From Piscinibacter sp943370595 (GTDB taxonomy: Bacteria; Pseudomonadota; Gammaproteobacteria; Burkholderiales; Burkholderiaceae_C), in assembly GCA_943370595.1 (NCBI GenBank), contig CALRRO020000007.1, positions 186,001 through 250,000 of the forward strand: a stretch of 64,000 nucleotides of DNA, given 5' to 3'. The notes beneath the pieces are model-generated. The model saw nothing but the letters and a program-made list of their open reading frames with translations, was not told the DNA's origin and ran no database searches. The stretch's first letter is position 1. Each line of letters begins with the position of its first letter. Positions 23,542-32,370 of the stretch are shown here, one piece after another. The translations under genes and the position numbers were made by a program.

Positions 23542-24261
23542 TCAGGAAGGCATAAGCGGCGGCGCCGTGTCCTCGTCGGGCTCGGCCAGCCGGTAGCCCA
23601 CGCCGGTCTCGGTCAGCAGCAGGCGCGGCTCGGCCGGCTCGTCCTCCAGCTTGGCGCGCAGCTGGCCCATGTACAGGCGCAGGTAGTGGGTGTGTTCGAC
23701 GAACTCGGCGCCCCAGACGTCGCGTAGCAGCTGGCGGTGCGTGACCACCTGGCCGGCCTGGCGCACCAGGCGGGCGAGCAGCTTGAATTCGGTGGGCGTG
23801 AGGTGCACCGGCTCACCGCCGCGGCGCACCCGCTGCGCGGCGAGGTCGACGTGCACCGCGCCGTGCCGGTAGTCGGTCAGCGCGGCGCTCACCCGCGTGC
23901 CGCGGTGGCGCAGCGCCACGCGCATGCGCGCCAGCAGTTCGGCCACGCCGAAGGGCTTGACGAGGTAGTCGTCGGCGCCGGCATCGAGCAGGCGGATCTT
24001 CTGCCCCTCGGCCTGGCGCGCCGAGATCACCAGCACCGGCAGCGACTCGTGCCGGCGCAGCGCGGCCAGCAGTTCCTCGCCGTCGCCGTCGGGCAGGCCG
24101 AGGTCGAGCACGACCAGGTCGAGCGGCTCGCGCGCATGCGCCAGCAGCGCCTGCGCCTCGGCGAGGCTGGCGGCACCGAGCACCTCGTAGCCTTCGACGG
24201 CGAGTGCGTCGCGCAGCGTGCGACGCAGCTCGCGGTCGTCCTCGAGCAGCAGCACCCTCAT
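23542..24261 (-). CDS. OmpR/KdpE-type response regulator
   Basis: A 239-residue regulator. Receiver domain residues 1-115: RVLLLEDDRELRRTL with the acidic pair, the phospho-acceptor Asp in LVVLDLGLPDGDGEE, and the conserved Lys in DDYLVKPFGVAELLARM. The winged-helix output domain is 135-230: VHLTPTEFKLLARLVRQAGQ, HRQLLRDVWGAEFVEHTHYL and RLYMGQLRAKLEDEP, whose HTHYLR...MxxLRxKLE layout is characteristic of KdpE. It is partner to the kinase at 24332-25774, with a 70-bp gap holding a GC-rich repeat. Probable target: kup. Confidence 0.9.
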   Translation of the reverse strand: MRVLLLEDDRELRRTLRDALAVEGYEVLGAASLAEAQALLAHAREPLDLVVLDLGLPDGDGEELLAALRRHESLPVLVISARQAEGQKIRLLDAGADDYLVKPFGVAELLARMRVALRHRGTRVSAALTDYRHGAVHVDLAAQRVRRGGEPVHLTPTEFKLLARLVRQAGQVVTHRQLLRDVWGAEFVEHTHYLRLYMGQLRAKLEDEPAEPRLLLTETGVGYRLAEPDEDTAPPLMPS

Positions 24262-24331
24262 GGAGCCCCCCAGGCCTCGCAGGCCGGCCCCCCGAGGGGG
24301 CGCGAGCGCCTTCGGAACGGCCGTGCGGCGC
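24262..24331. repeat. intergenic GC-rich repeat with CCCCCCGAGGGGG core
   Basis: The core CCCCCCGAGGGGG is at 24288-24300 followed by CGCGAGCGCCTTCGGA, resembling a second copy at 55128-55190 that runs GCCCCCCGAGGGGGCGCTCA then GTGCCCTTCGG. Repeats with this core occur in many Burkholderiales intergenic regions, as I recall. This copy separates the response regulator from its kinase, immediately upstream of the regulator's start codon. No coding content. Confidence 0.6.
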
Positions 24332-25774
24332 TCATCCCGCCCCCTCCTCGCCCGGCGGCGCCGGCGGCGTGCGCAGCGGCAGCACGCATTCGAAGCTCGA
24401 GCCGCCGCGGCCGCGCGGGCGCAGCCGCAGTTCGCCGCCATGCGCGCGGGCGATGGCGCGGCACACGGCGAGGCCGACGCCGGCGCCTGCGCCAGGCGAG
24501 GTCACCTCCGCGGCCGCCATCGGCCGCGGCTCGCCGCGCTGGAAGACCTCGAAGATGCGCTCGCGCCAGGCCGGCACGACGCCGGGCCCGCGGTCGCGCA
24601 CCGCCAGCACGAGCTGCTCGCCCTGGCGCTGCACGAGCAGTTCCACCGGTGCCTCCGGCGGGCTGTACTTCAGCGCGTTGTCGACCAGGTTGTCGAGCAG
24701 CTGCGACAGCAGCATCGCATCGCACCACAGCAGCGGCAGGGCCGGCTCCAGCCGCGCGCGCACCCGCCGCGCGGCATCACGACGCCGCACGTGGGCGAGC
24801 ACCGCGCCGACGATCTCCTCGGCCGACTCCCAGTCGCAGCGCAGCGCGACGCCGGGCGCGTCGAGCCGGGCGAGCTGCAGCGTGTTGTCGGTCAGCCGCG
24901 CCAGGCGCGTCGCTTCGTCGACGATGGTGTGCGCCAGGCGCTCGCGCTGGGCCGCGTCCAGCCGCGCGCCCTGCGCTTGCAGCGACGAGGCGGCGCCCAT
25001 GATGGTGGCCAGCGGCGTGCGGTAGTCGTGCGAGATGGCGGCCAGCAGCGCGTTGCGCACCGCCTGCGACTGCGCCTGGTCGCGCGCGCGGCGTTCGTCG
25101 CGCTGGCTGCGCGCGCGCTGCAGCGCCAGGCCCATCTGGTCGCACAGCGCCTGCAGGTGATCGCGCAGCGCGGCGTCGGCCCGCAGCCCGCGGCCGCGCA
25201 GCACCGCGGCACCGAGGCACTGGCCACGGCCGCGCAGCGGCAGGTACCAGTCGGGCTGCGCGGCGTGGTGCGGCGTGCCGGGCCCGAGCGGCTCGCCGCG
25301 GCGCAGGCACAGCCACAGGCCGGTCCACTCGTCGGCGACCGGCGTGCCGATGCGCAGCACCTGCGCGTCGTCGTTGTCTGCCGGCAGCGCGTCGCGCAAC
25401 AGCAGCAGGCCCACCGCGTCGCCCGAGGCCTCGGCCAGCAGCGCCTGCAGCGCGCCGGCCTGCGTCAGCGGCTCCTCGGCATCGCGCAGCGTCTCGCCCC
25501 AGCGGTGCAGACGCTCGGTGCGCGCCGCATGCCCGCGGGCGCGGCGCGCCTCGCGGCGCAGCGCCATCAGCAAGGCGGCAATGGCCGTGTCGAGCAGCAG
25601 CAGCGCGACGAGCAACAGCGCATGCCGCCCGTCCTCGACGCTGAAGGTGCCGTACGGCGGCACCAGGTGCCAGTCGATGGCCAGCACCAGCAGCGCGCCG
25701 GCCAGCCACACCGCCAGCGCCGGCCAGGCGTCGCGCCAGCGGACGGGGGCCTCGAAGCCGGGATCGATCTTCAC
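24332..25774 (-). CDS. KdpD-like sensor histidine kinase lacking the N-terminal KdpD domains
   Basis: A 480-residue kinase. Residues about 17-70 give two hydrophobic helices (ALAVWLAGALLVLAIDWHLV and ALLLVALLLLDTAIAALLMA), then a GAF-like region (80-230). The dimerisation box ISHDYRTPLATIMGAASSL holds the phospho-His, and the ATPase has LVDNALKYSPPEAPVEL, VRDRGPGVVPAWRERIFEVF and GAGVGLAVCRAIARAHGGEL. KdpD is normally about 900 residues with an N-terminal KdpD/Usp domain and four helices; here only the C-terminal half remains with two helices. So it is either a trimmed KdpD or a related kinase. It pairs with the response regulator downstream. Confidence 0.85.
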   Translation of the reverse strand: MKIDPGFEAPVRWRDAWPALAVWLAGALLVLAIDWHLVPPYGTFSVEDGRHALLLVALLLLDTAIAALLMALRREARRARGHAARTERLHRWGETLRDAEEPLTQAGALQALLAEASGDAVGLLLLRDALPADNDDAQVLRIGTPVADEWTGLWLCLRRGEPLGPGTPHHAAQPDWYLPLRGRGQCLGAAVLRGRGLRADAALRDHLQALCDQMGLALQRARSQRDERRARDQAQSQAVRNALLAAISHDYRTPLATIMGAASSLQAQGARLDAAQRERLAHTIVDEATRLARLTDNTLQLARLDAPGVALRCDWESAEEIVGAVLAHVRRRDAARRVRARLEPALPLLWCDAMLLSQLLDNLVDNALKYSPPEAPVELLVQRQGEQLVLAVRDRGPGVVPAWRERIFEVFQRGEPRPMAAAEVTSPGAGAGVGLAVCRAIARAHGGELRLRPRGRGGSSFECVLPLRTPPAPPGEEGAG

Positions 25775-25833
25775 GGTGACAACGGTAGCAGCCGCGGCAT
25801 CAGTGCCGCATAAGGACTGCCAGACGCCGTGCT

Positions 25834-26280
25834 TCAGCCCGCCGCGTCGGCACTCGCCGGCGCCGCCGTGCCGATCTTGAACACGCCGCTGACCCGCGCC
25901 ACCGACTCGCCGTCGGCGCTCACCAGGCCCTGCATGAACAGCAGCGTGCGCGTGATGCGCAGCACCTGCGCCTCGCCCTGCACCCAGGCGCCCAGCGGCG
26001 CGGGTGCGAGGTAGTCGATTTGCAGGCTCACGGTGGGCAGGAAGCGGCCGTGCAGCGACTCGGTGCGCATGAACGCGGTGACCGGCAGCAGCATGTCGCA
26101 GAAGGTCGCCATCATCCCGCCGTGGCAGATGCCCATGCTGTTGGTGTGACGCCGTTCGACACGGAAGCCGAGCTGGAAACCATCGCCCGCGCCGCGCTGC
26201 AGGATCGGCCCGTTGGCGACGACGAACTCGCCGCCGATGCGCATCGGCTCGAAGCCCTCCGGTGGCGGCAGCGCACTCAT
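25834..26280 (-). CDS. PaaI-family thioesterase (hot-dog fold)
   Basis: A 148-residue single hot-dog-fold protein. The PaaI-type active site area is HTNSMGICHGGMMATFCDML, containing HGG; then LPTVSLQIDYLAPAPLGAWV and ARVSGVFKIG at the end. It should hydrolyse acyl-CoA thioesters. ATG 26280 overlaps the stop of the transglutaminase-like gene by four bases (26277-26280). Acyl substrate unknown. Confidence 0.88.
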   Translation of the reverse strand: MSALPPPEGFEPMRIGGEFVVANGPILQRGAGDGFQLGFRVERRHTNSMGICHGGMMATFCDMLLPVTAFMRTESLHGRFLPTVSLQIDYLAPAPLGAWVQGEAQVLRITRTLLFMQGLVSADGESVARVSGVFKIGTAAPASADAAG

Positions 26281-26960
26281 CGCTGCACCTCCTTCGCGAC
26301 GTCGGCCTCGAAGCTGGCCGCGTCCAGGCCGGCCTCGTCGCGCCGCCAGGACGGGTAGGTGGCCTCGAAGGCGGCGACGATGCGTTCCAGCGGCATGTCG
26401 TCGAAGGCGCCGTGCTGGTTCACGTACTCCATGTGGCGGTTGCCGGTCTTGTCGAACGGGTGGTAGATGGAGTCGCTGCGGCCGTCGAAATCCAGCGGCA
26501 GCAGGCCGAAGCGGTCGCACAGCTCGATGTTGAAGGCCGGCGTCGCCTTGACCCAGCGGCCTTCGATCCACAGGTCGGTGTAGCCATGCCAGACGAACAC
26601 ATCGGTCTGCAGCGTGCGGCGCAGCCGCTCGGTGCTCAGGTGGTTGCGCACGTCGGCATAACCCACGCGGGCCGGGATGCCGGCGGCACGAGCCGCGGCC
26701 GCCAGCAAGGCCGCCTTGGGCACGCACCAGCCGTGGCCCTGCGCGATCACGCTGCTGGCGCACATGCCAGGGCCGGACAGGTCGATGCGGTAAGGGTCGT
26801 AGCGGAAGCCGTCGCGCACCGCATATGTCAGCGCGACGGCGCGCTCGCGATCGTCGGCACCGACGGCATGGCGGCGCGCGAAGTCGACCACCGCGGGGTG
26901 GTCGCTGTCGATCAGTGCGGTGGGCTCGAGCGTGGCGGCGGAAGGCGGCAGGGGATCCAT
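26277..26960 (-). CDS. transglutaminase-like cysteine protein
   Basis: A 227-residue protein; ATG 26960 (MDPLPPSAATLEPT) is preferred over 26987. The core of the transglutaminase/peptidase fold is clear: VRDGFRYDPYRIDLSG, the nucleophile Cys79 in AQGHGWCVPKAALLAAAARA, and His125 in VFVWHGYTDLWIEGRW. The third residue of the Cys-His-Asp triad is not obvious: the stretch is WVKATPAFNIELCDRF and the expected Asp is replaced by Thr or Asn. It may be a protease or a non-catalytic member. It has no signal peptide. Next gene downstream is the PaaI-type thioesterase, in operon. Confidence 0.82.
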   Translation of the reverse strand: MDPLPPSAATLEPTALIDSDHPAVVDFARRHAVGADDRERAVALTYAVRDGFRYDPYRIDLSGPGMCASSVIAQGHGWCVPKAALLAAAARAAGIPARVGYADVRNHLSTERLRRTLQTDVFVWHGYTDLWIEGRWVKATPAFNIELCDRFGLLPLDFDGRSDSIYHPFDKTGNRHMEYVNQHGAFDDMPLERIVAAFEATYPSWRRDEAGLDAASFEADVAKEVQR

Positions 26961-27103
26961 GACGCGAGTGTGCCGCGATCGCAGCACCGGCGCTGTCGCG
27001 CAGGCGGCTGCGATTCACGGGCCGGCGCTTGCGCCATGTCATGCCGGCCGGTGAGCCGCCGCGCTGCAATGGGTGGCCGCAGGGCAGGGCGAAGGAGAGC
27101 GAG

Positions 27104-28213
27104 TTGCCGACACGACGAGAGTGCCTCCAGGCCGTGGCTGCCGGTGCGGCCGTGCCGCTGGCCGCCTGCGGCGCGCAGGACGCCTACGAGCAGGCGGCGC
27201 GGGCCACCTGGTCGATGCCGGACCCGCGGCCCGGCAGTTCGCCCGCGGGGCTGCCCGAGGACGCCGCGGCCGTGCGCCGTGAACTGGTGCGTTGCGCCAC
27301 CCTCGCCCCCTCCAGCCACAACACGCAGTGCTGGACGTTCCGCATCGGCCAGCGCGGCATCGACATCCTGGCCGATCGTTCCCGGCGTTGCCCGGTGGTC
27401 GACCCCGACGACCACCACCTGCACGTCTCGCTCGGTTGCGCTGCCGAGAACCTGGTGCTGGCCGCCGCCCACCACGGCCTGCACGCCGAAGCGCGCTTCG
27501 AGCCGGCATCGGGCATCCAGGTGGCGCTGGAGGCGACCAAGGCATCCACCTCGGCGCTGTATGCGGCGATCCCGCAGCGCCAGAGCACCCGCGGCGACTA
27601 CGACGGCCGGCCGCTGGTCGCCGACGAACTGCGCCAGCTCGAGGCCGCAGGCAGCGGGAACGGCACGCACGTGCTCCTGCTCACCACAAAACCGGCGATG
27701 GAGAAGGTGCTGGAGCTGGTGGTCGCCGGCAACACGGCGCAGTTGAATGACAAGGCCTTCGTCGACGAGCTGAAGGCCTGGATCCGCTTCGATGGCAACG
27801 AGGCCGTGCGCCGCGGCGACGGCCTGTACGCGGCCTCGTCGGGCAGCCCGACCGCGCCGCGCTGGCTCGGCAGCCACCTGTTCGACTGGTTCGTCACCGC
27901 GGACGGCGAGAACGACAAGTACCGGCGGCAGATCCGCTCGTCGGCCGGCCTCGCGGTGTTCTTCTCCGATGCCGACGACGCCGCACACTGGGTGGAGATC
28001 GGGCGCTGCTGCGAACGCTTCGTGCTGCAGGCCGCAGCGCTGGACATCCGCACCGCCTTCATCAACCAGCCGGTGGAGGTGGCCGCATTGCGCCCGCAGC
28101 TCGCCACCCTGCTGGGCATCGGCGCGCGCCGGCCGGACCTCGTCGTGCGCTTCGGCCGCGGCCCGCGCCTGCCGCCTTCGCTGCGCCGGCCGGTTGCCGC
28201 GGTGCTGGCCTGA
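27104..28213 (+). CDS. Acg-type nitroreductase-family lipoprotein
   Basis: A 369-residue protein; TTG 27104 with AAGGAG at 27092-27097 gives MPTRRECLQAVAAGAAVPLA. The TRRECLQ motif followed by a hydrophobic stretch and LAAC is a twin-arginine/lipoprotein signal. The FMN-binding nitroreductase fold shows in VRCATLAPSSHNTQCWTF, LGCAAENLVLAAAHHGLHAE and PQRQSTRGDYDGRPL, and the C-terminal half repeats the fold (LQAAALDIRTAFINQP). This resembles the Acg family seen in mycobacteria (Rv2032), which may bind FMN without clear catalysis. Function here is not known. Divergent from the transglutaminase gene. Confidence 0.78.
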   Translation: MPTRRECLQAVAAGAAVPLAACGAQDAYEQAARATWSMPDPRPGSSPAGLPEDAAAVRRELVRCATLAPSSHNTQCWTFRIGQRGIDILADRSRRCPVVDPDDHHLHVSLGCAAENLVLAAAHHGLHAEARFEPASGIQVALEATKASTSALYAAIPQRQSTRGDYDGRPLVADELRQLEAAGSGNGTHVLLLTTKPAMEKVLELVVAGNTAQLNDKAFVDELKAWIRFDGNEAVRRGDGLYAASSGSPTAPRWLGSHLFDWFVTADGENDKYRRQIRSSAGLAVFFSDADDAAHWVEIGRCCERFVLQAAALDIRTAFINQPVEVAALRPQLATLLGIGARRPDLVVRFGRGPRLPPSLRRPVAAVLA

Positions 28214-28253
28214 ATCGACTGATGATGACCTGACGAACCCGGAGACTTCCGCC

Positions 28254-28775
28254 ATGCCCTGCCTCACCCGCTTCGTACGCTTGCCGCTGCATGCCCTGTG
28301 CCTGTCTGCAGCGCTGACCGGCGCGAGCGTGCCGGCCGCGCAGCGCGGCACCAGTCCGACCGGGGTGGCCTATGTGTCCGGCGGCATCGGCCAGGACGAG
28401 CAGCAGGCGCTGCAGGCCGAACGTCGGGCGTTCAGTTTCTGGCTGACCACCGCCGTGCGGCGCAGCGGCGCGCACCTGGCCGGCGTGCTGGTGCGCATCC
28501 GCGAGGCCGACAGCGGCCGGCTGGTGCTCGACCACCGCATGGACGGGCCGTGGCTGTTCGCGCAGTTGCCGGTCGGGCGCTACGAGGTGGAGGCGACGCT
28601 GCAGAACCTGGCGCTCGGCCGCATCGAGGTGCAGCGCGGCAGCACCACCATCCACCCGGGCGACCACCATCAGATGCTGCTGTACTTCGAGACCGGCGAG
28701 GCGATCGGCGAGCGCGAGCCCGGCAGCACGCCGCCGAGCCTCTACGGCGCCGACAAGCCCGCGCCGGCGAAGTGA
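28254..28775 (+). CDS. exported carboxypeptidase-regulatory-like hypothetical protein
   Basis: A 173-residue protein with an N-terminal signal sequence (LPLHALCLSAALTGASVPAA). The mature part starts around residue 32 and has a beta-sandwich type segment: LAGVLVRIREADSGRLVLDH, PWLFAQLPVGRYEVEATLQN, the usual pattern of carboxypeptidase-regulatory-like or CNA-B-like domains. A final hydrophilic tail is EREPGSTPPSLYGADKPAPA. Family not named. It follows the Acg-like gene by 40 bp and may share its transcript. Confidence 0.6.
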   Translation: MPCLTRFVRLPLHALCLSAALTGASVPAAQRGTSPTGVAYVSGGIGQDEQQALQAERRAFSFWLTTAVRRSGAHLAGVLVRIREADSGRLVLDHRMDGPWLFAQLPVGRYEVEATLQNLALGRIEVQRGSTTIHPGDHHQMLLYFETGEAIGEREPGSTPPSLYGADKPAPAK

Positions 28776-28800
28776 ACCAGGCTGAACCAGGCTGAACCAG
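28771..28800 (+). repeat. threefold 10-bp tandem repeat (GCTGAACCAG)
   Basis: AGTGAACCAG, GCTGAACCAG and GCTGAACCAG run head to tail across the end of the preceding gene; each unit carries a TGA stop, giving three stops in succession. Confidence 0.5.
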
Positions 28801-28804
28801 ACCT

Positions 28805-30514
28805 TCAGGCAGGCGCGCGGGCGCGCTCCTCTTCCTGCAGGCGCAGCAGCTTGCGCTGAACCTTGCCGGTGGTCGTCATCGGCAGCGCGGCGATGAACTC
28901 GATCTCCTTCGGGTACTCGTAGGGCGCCAGCTTGCCGCGCACGTGGCGCTGCAGCTCGTCGACCAGCGCGTCGCCCGGCTCGAAGCCGGGGGCGAGCACC
29001 ACGTAGGCCTTGACCACCGCGCCGCGTTCGCGGTCGGGCTTGGGCACCACCGCGGCGTTGGCGACCGCAGGGTGCTTCACCAGGCAGTTCTCCACTTCGC
29101 TCGGCCCGATCCGATAGCCGGCTGCCTTGAACACGTCGTCGCTGCGGCCCTGGTACCAGAGGTAGCCGTCGGCATCCATCACCGCGGTGTCGCCGGTGCG
29201 GCACCACGAGTCGTCGCGGCCGCCGGTGAACTTGGCGGCGGTGGCCCCGTCGTTCTTCCAGTAGCCGAGGAAGAACACCGGGTCGGGGTGGCCGTGCACG
29301 TCGAGGCGGTGCAGCGCCACGTCGCCGGGCGTGCCACGCGGACACTCGCGCCCGTCGTCGTCGATCACCGCGATGCGGTGACCGGGGTAGGCGCGGCCCA
29401 TGCTGCCGGGCCGCGCCGGCCAGCCCGCATGCACGCGCCCGGCCGCATCGACGAAGCGGCCGCAGTTGCCGACGATGTAGTTGATCTCGGTCTGGCCGAA
29501 CATCTCGTTGACCACCACGCCCAGCGCATCGCGGCACCAGGCGAACACCGCGTCGCCGACGGCCTCGCCGGCGCTCATGACAGCGCGCAGCTTCAGCGGA
29601 TAGCGCTCGCGCGGACGCGGCACCGCCTTCATCATCGCCTTCAGCGCGGTCGGGAACAGGAAGGTGTGCGTCACGCCGTGGCGCGCCATCAGGTCCAGCG
29701 CCCGCTCGGCGCCGAAGCGGCCCTGGAACGCGACGATCTCGCGGCCGAAGTAGAGCGTCGGCAGCAACGCATCCATCAATCCGCCGGTCCAGGCCCAGTC
29801 CGCCGGGGACCAGAACACCGCGTCGTCCTGCGGGAACCAGTTCTGGCTGCAGACGAAGCCGGTCAGGTTGCCGATCAGCGCGCGGTGCGGGATCAGCGCG
29901 CCCTTGGGCGGGCCGGTGGTGCCGCTGGTGTAGATCAGCACGGCGGCCTCGTCGGCCTTCGTCTTCACCGCGGTGAAGGTGGCGCGTTCGGCGGCGAGTG
30001 CGGCGTCCCAGTCGACATCGCCCTGCCCGGCCACATCGCCGGCGGCGATCACGCTGCGCAGCGCCGCACACTGCGGCCGCGCGGCGCGCAGGTTGGCGAT
30101 GGCACTCTCGTCGACGATCGCGGCCACCGCTTCGCTGTGCTGCAGCCGGTACTCGAGCGCATCCGGCCCGAACAGCATCGACAGCGGCATCGCCACCGCG
30201 CCGAGCTGGAGCACGGCGATGTTCGCCACCGCCGTCTCGAAGCGCTGCGGCATCACGATGGCGACGCGGTCGCCACGCTGCACGCCCAGCCGCTTCAGGG
30301 CGTTGGACAGGCGGTTCGCGTTGGCCTGCAGGTCGGCATAGGTGAACTGCGCCGCCCGGCCGTCCTCATGCTCGTAGCGGATCGCCACCGCATCCGGCGT
30401 GTCGCGCGCCCAGCGGGCGCTGCAGACCTCGGCGATGTTGAACTGTCCGGGAACGTGCCAGCGGAAGCCGGCATGCAGGCCGGCGTGGTGATCAACAGTG
30501 GCGGAAGAGACCAT
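28805..30514 (-). CDS. acyl-CoA synthetase (AMP-forming, ACS-like)
   Basis: A 569-residue adenylate-forming enzyme. P-loop-like motif VLIYTSGTTGPPKGALIPHR, the aromatic gate region FWSPADWAWTGGLMDALLPT, then NEMFGQTEINYIVGN, the adenylation loop CRTGDTAVMDADGYLWYQGR and the catalytic lysine region PMTTTGKVQRKLLRL near the C-terminus. The layout matches the acetyl-CoA synthetase-like or medium-chain acyl-CoA synthetases (ACSM) with about 550-570 residues. It activates a carboxylic acid to acyl-CoA with ATP; substrate not assigned. It ends 5 bp after the repeat that trails the previous gene, convergent with it. Confidence 0.9.
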   Translation of the reverse strand: MVSSATVDHHAGLHAGFRWHVPGQFNIAEVCSARWARDTPDAVAIRYEHEDGRAAQFTYADLQANANRLSNALKRLGVQRGDRVAIVMPQRFETAVANIAVLQLGAVAMPLSMLFGPDALEYRLQHSEAVAAIVDESAIANLRAARPQCAALRSVIAAGDVAGQGDVDWDAALAAERATFTAVKTKADEAAVLIYTSGTTGPPKGALIPHRALIGNLTGFVCSQNWFPQDDAVFWSPADWAWTGGLMDALLPTLYFGREIVAFQGRFGAERALDLMARHGVTHTFLFPTALKAMMKAVPRPRERYPLKLRAVMSAGEAVGDAVFAWCRDALGVVVNEMFGQTEINYIVGNCGRFVDAAGRVHAGWPARPGSMGRAYPGHRIAVIDDDGRECPRGTPGDVALHRLDVHGHPDPVFFLGYWKNDGATAAKFTGGRDDSWCRTGDTAVMDADGYLWYQGRSDDVFKAAGYRIGPSEVENCLVKHPAVANAAVVPKPDRERGAVVKAYVVLAPGFEPGDALVDELQRHVRGKLAPYEYPKEIEFIAALPMTTTGKVQRKLLRLQEEERARAPA

Positions 30515-30563
30515 GCGGACGATTCTGGCACCGGCCCCGCCGCCGCCGGGGCCGTGGATTCAC

Positions 30564-31685
30564 TCAGTTCATGCCCGCCGTGAACGGCACGCCGGCCGGC
30601 CCGGTGACGAAGAACCGAATCAGGTACTGCGCGTGGTAGCCCCACTCGTCGGGCCGCGAGACCCAGTCCACGTTCACGATCTGCTGGTTGCCGCCGTGCG
30701 GCTGCGCTCGTGGCTCCGACAGGCCCTGACCGATTCGATGCTCGATGCGCTCCAGTTCCCAGGCCCGGCCCACGCTGAGCCGCCACTCGTCGCTGCCGCG
30801 CTGCGAATCGCTGCCGCCGTGCCAGGCCGAGGCCCAGCGTGCGCCGAGCAGCGTCTCCTGCTTGCACTCCGAGGGCTGCGGGTGCGCGCAGTTCACGTTC
30901 GCAAACAGCGTATCGGGCAACTCCACCGTCTCACGCCGGGCCTGGAAGCGGCCGGGCTGTTCCTTCGGCGACGGGCCGGTGGCGGGCACCAGCTGGATCC
31001 GCACGTCCTGGTCGACCACGCCACGCAGTTCGGCCGGCACCGTGGCGATCACCAGTTCCGGAGTCCACTCCTCCACCGTCAGCCGGACCACGCCGCCGGG
31101 GAACTGGCCGAGCATGCGCATCTCGCCGCGGCGGCTGCCCAGGTCGCAGCCGCGCATCGACACACGGCCTCCGGGCGTGATCGCCCCCTTCGGCGCGCTC
31201 GTGTTGCCGGGAATGCACACCGATGCCGCGTCGGCCGCGCCGGTCACCGCGATGCGCTCGCCCAGCACCGGGCGCGACTTGGGCATCGGCAGGCCGCTCG
31301 ACCGTGCCGGCATCGCATGCGCCTCGGCGAGCACCTGCGCATTGGCCGCGGCCAGCGCGGCGCCGGCCGGCGGCACCGCGTGCGAGGCCGGCACACGGAT
31401 GACTCTCAAGGGCGCCTTCGCCAGCACCGCGGCGTCGGGCCGCGCGATCCGCGTGCTGGCCGGTGCGGCTTTCGGCGCCGCACCCGAGGGCAAGGGCTGC
31501 ACGCTCAGCGGCGCGCGAGTCACCGAGGGCGCCGCTGCCGGTACGCTGGCCGCGGCACCCCAGGCGATGGCGCGGCCGGTGCTGGCCGTCTGGGCGATGG
31601 CGAGCGACGCTGCGCCGGTGACTGCGAGCGCAACGCAGCGCCCCGCGAGGCGAACGAGGCGGTGATGGATCTCTGGCGTCTTCAT
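30564..31685 (-). CDS. exported protein with IPT/TIG-like domain
   Basis: A 373-residue exported protein. The signal peptide is MKTPEIHHRLVRLAGRCVAL to about residue 32 (ASLAIAQ). An Ala/Pro-rich linker follows (35-135). Residues about 155-245 look like an IPT/TIG beta domain, with GAITPGGRVSMRGCDLG and RLTVEEWTPELVIATVPAEL. The last part has CAHPQPSECKQETLLGARWA and the end GYHAQYLIRFFVTGPAG. No enzyme motif. It is last in a five-gene operon with overlapping start and stop (31682-31685). Role unknown; a secreted or envelope binding protein. Confidence 0.6.
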   Translation of the reverse strand: MKTPEIHHRLVRLAGRCVALAVTGAASLAIAQTASTGRAIAWGAAASVPAAAPSVTRAPLSVQPLPSGAAPKAAPASTRIARPDAAVLAKAPLRVIRVPASHAVPPAGAALAAANAQVLAEAHAMPARSSGLPMPKSRPVLGERIAVTGAADAASVCIPGNTSAPKGAITPGGRVSMRGCDLGSRRGEMRMLGQFPGGVVRLTVEEWTPELVIATVPAELRGVVDQDVRIQLVPATGPSPKEQPGRFQARRETVELPDTLFANVNCAHPQPSECKQETLLGARWASAWHGGSDSQRGSDEWRLSVGRAWELERIEHRIGQGLSEPRAQPHGGNQQIVNVDWVSRPDEWGYHAQYLIRFFVTGPAGVPFTAGMN

Positions 31686-32356
31686 GGCGTCCCTTTCAAC
31701 AAGGCCTGCAAGGTGGTGAGCGCTGCGCCGTCGACAACGCCCTTGGCGCCGGGCGGCTTGACCGCGTCGCCGAACAGGTAGGCGTGGGTCGCGAGCATCC
31801 GCTTGCCATTGGCTGCCGTCTTCACGGCACCGCCGGGCTTGCCCTTGCGCGGCGCGGCGCCGAGCAGCACCTCGACGTCCACGTCGGGCTCGTCGCTGGT
31901 GGCGCGCAGCGGCAGGCCGCTGGCCTTGTCGATCCACAGCTTGAAGCGGATCTCGCCGCGGCCCAGGTCGCCGCTGGCCGTGAACACCTGCGCCTCGCGG
32001 CCGGCCACGCGCTCGCTGCCGGCTGCCTTGCAGCCCTGCTCGACCAGGAAGGGCCCGAGGTCGCCGGCCAGCATGCGCATCTCGGGCGAGTCCAGCGGCG
32101 TCTTCGAGAAGCCGGCGCGGATGGCGTTGCTGTACTGCACGCGGTCGATGACGATGCTGTGCATCAGCATCGGCTTCATGCCCATCTTCAGCGCCTCGGG
32201 GTCGAGCGGCGAATCGATGGCGGCGTGGATGCGCGGCTGCGCGAGCGCGGCTTGCGCTGCGCGTTCCACCACGGCGCAGCTGCCGTCGGCAGCAGCAGGG
32301 AGACTGGCCGCGAGGCCCAGCAGCGCCAGCGAGAGCGGCCCGATGAAGGTCTTCAT
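31682..32356 (-). CDS. exported LolA/RseB-like lipid- or lipoprotein-binding protein
   Basis: A 224-residue exported protein with signal sequence MKTFIGPLSLALLGLAASLP. The middle (residues 100-190) reads like the LolA/RseB N-terminal beta fold: AGREAQVFTASGDLGRGEIR, KLWIDKASGLPLRATSDEPD. No lipobox is seen. This type of protein usually binds a hydrophobic ligand or acts as a periplasmic chaperone. It shares a 4-bp overlap with the next gene and lies 14 bp after the CsgG-like gene. Assignment to the family is tentative. Confidence 0.5.
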   Translation of the reverse strand: MKTFIGPLSLALLGLAASLPAAADGSCAVVERAAQAALAQPRIHAAIDSPLDPEALKMGMKPMLMHSIVIDRVQYSNAIRAGFSKTPLDSPEMRMLAGDLGPFLVEQGCKAAGSERVAGREAQVFTASGDLGRGEIRFKLWIDKASGLPLRATSDEPDVDVEVLLGAAPRKGKPGGAVKTAANGKRMLATHAYLFGDAVKPPGAKGVVDGAALTTLQALLKGTP

Positions 32357-32370
32357 GTCGTCCTCCGTGT

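Noticed and set aside
28771..28800. Tandem GCTGAACCAG units as a possible attachment site or iteron
   Set aside because: Only three units at the end of a gene with no replication or integration genes near; a simple local duplication is enough.
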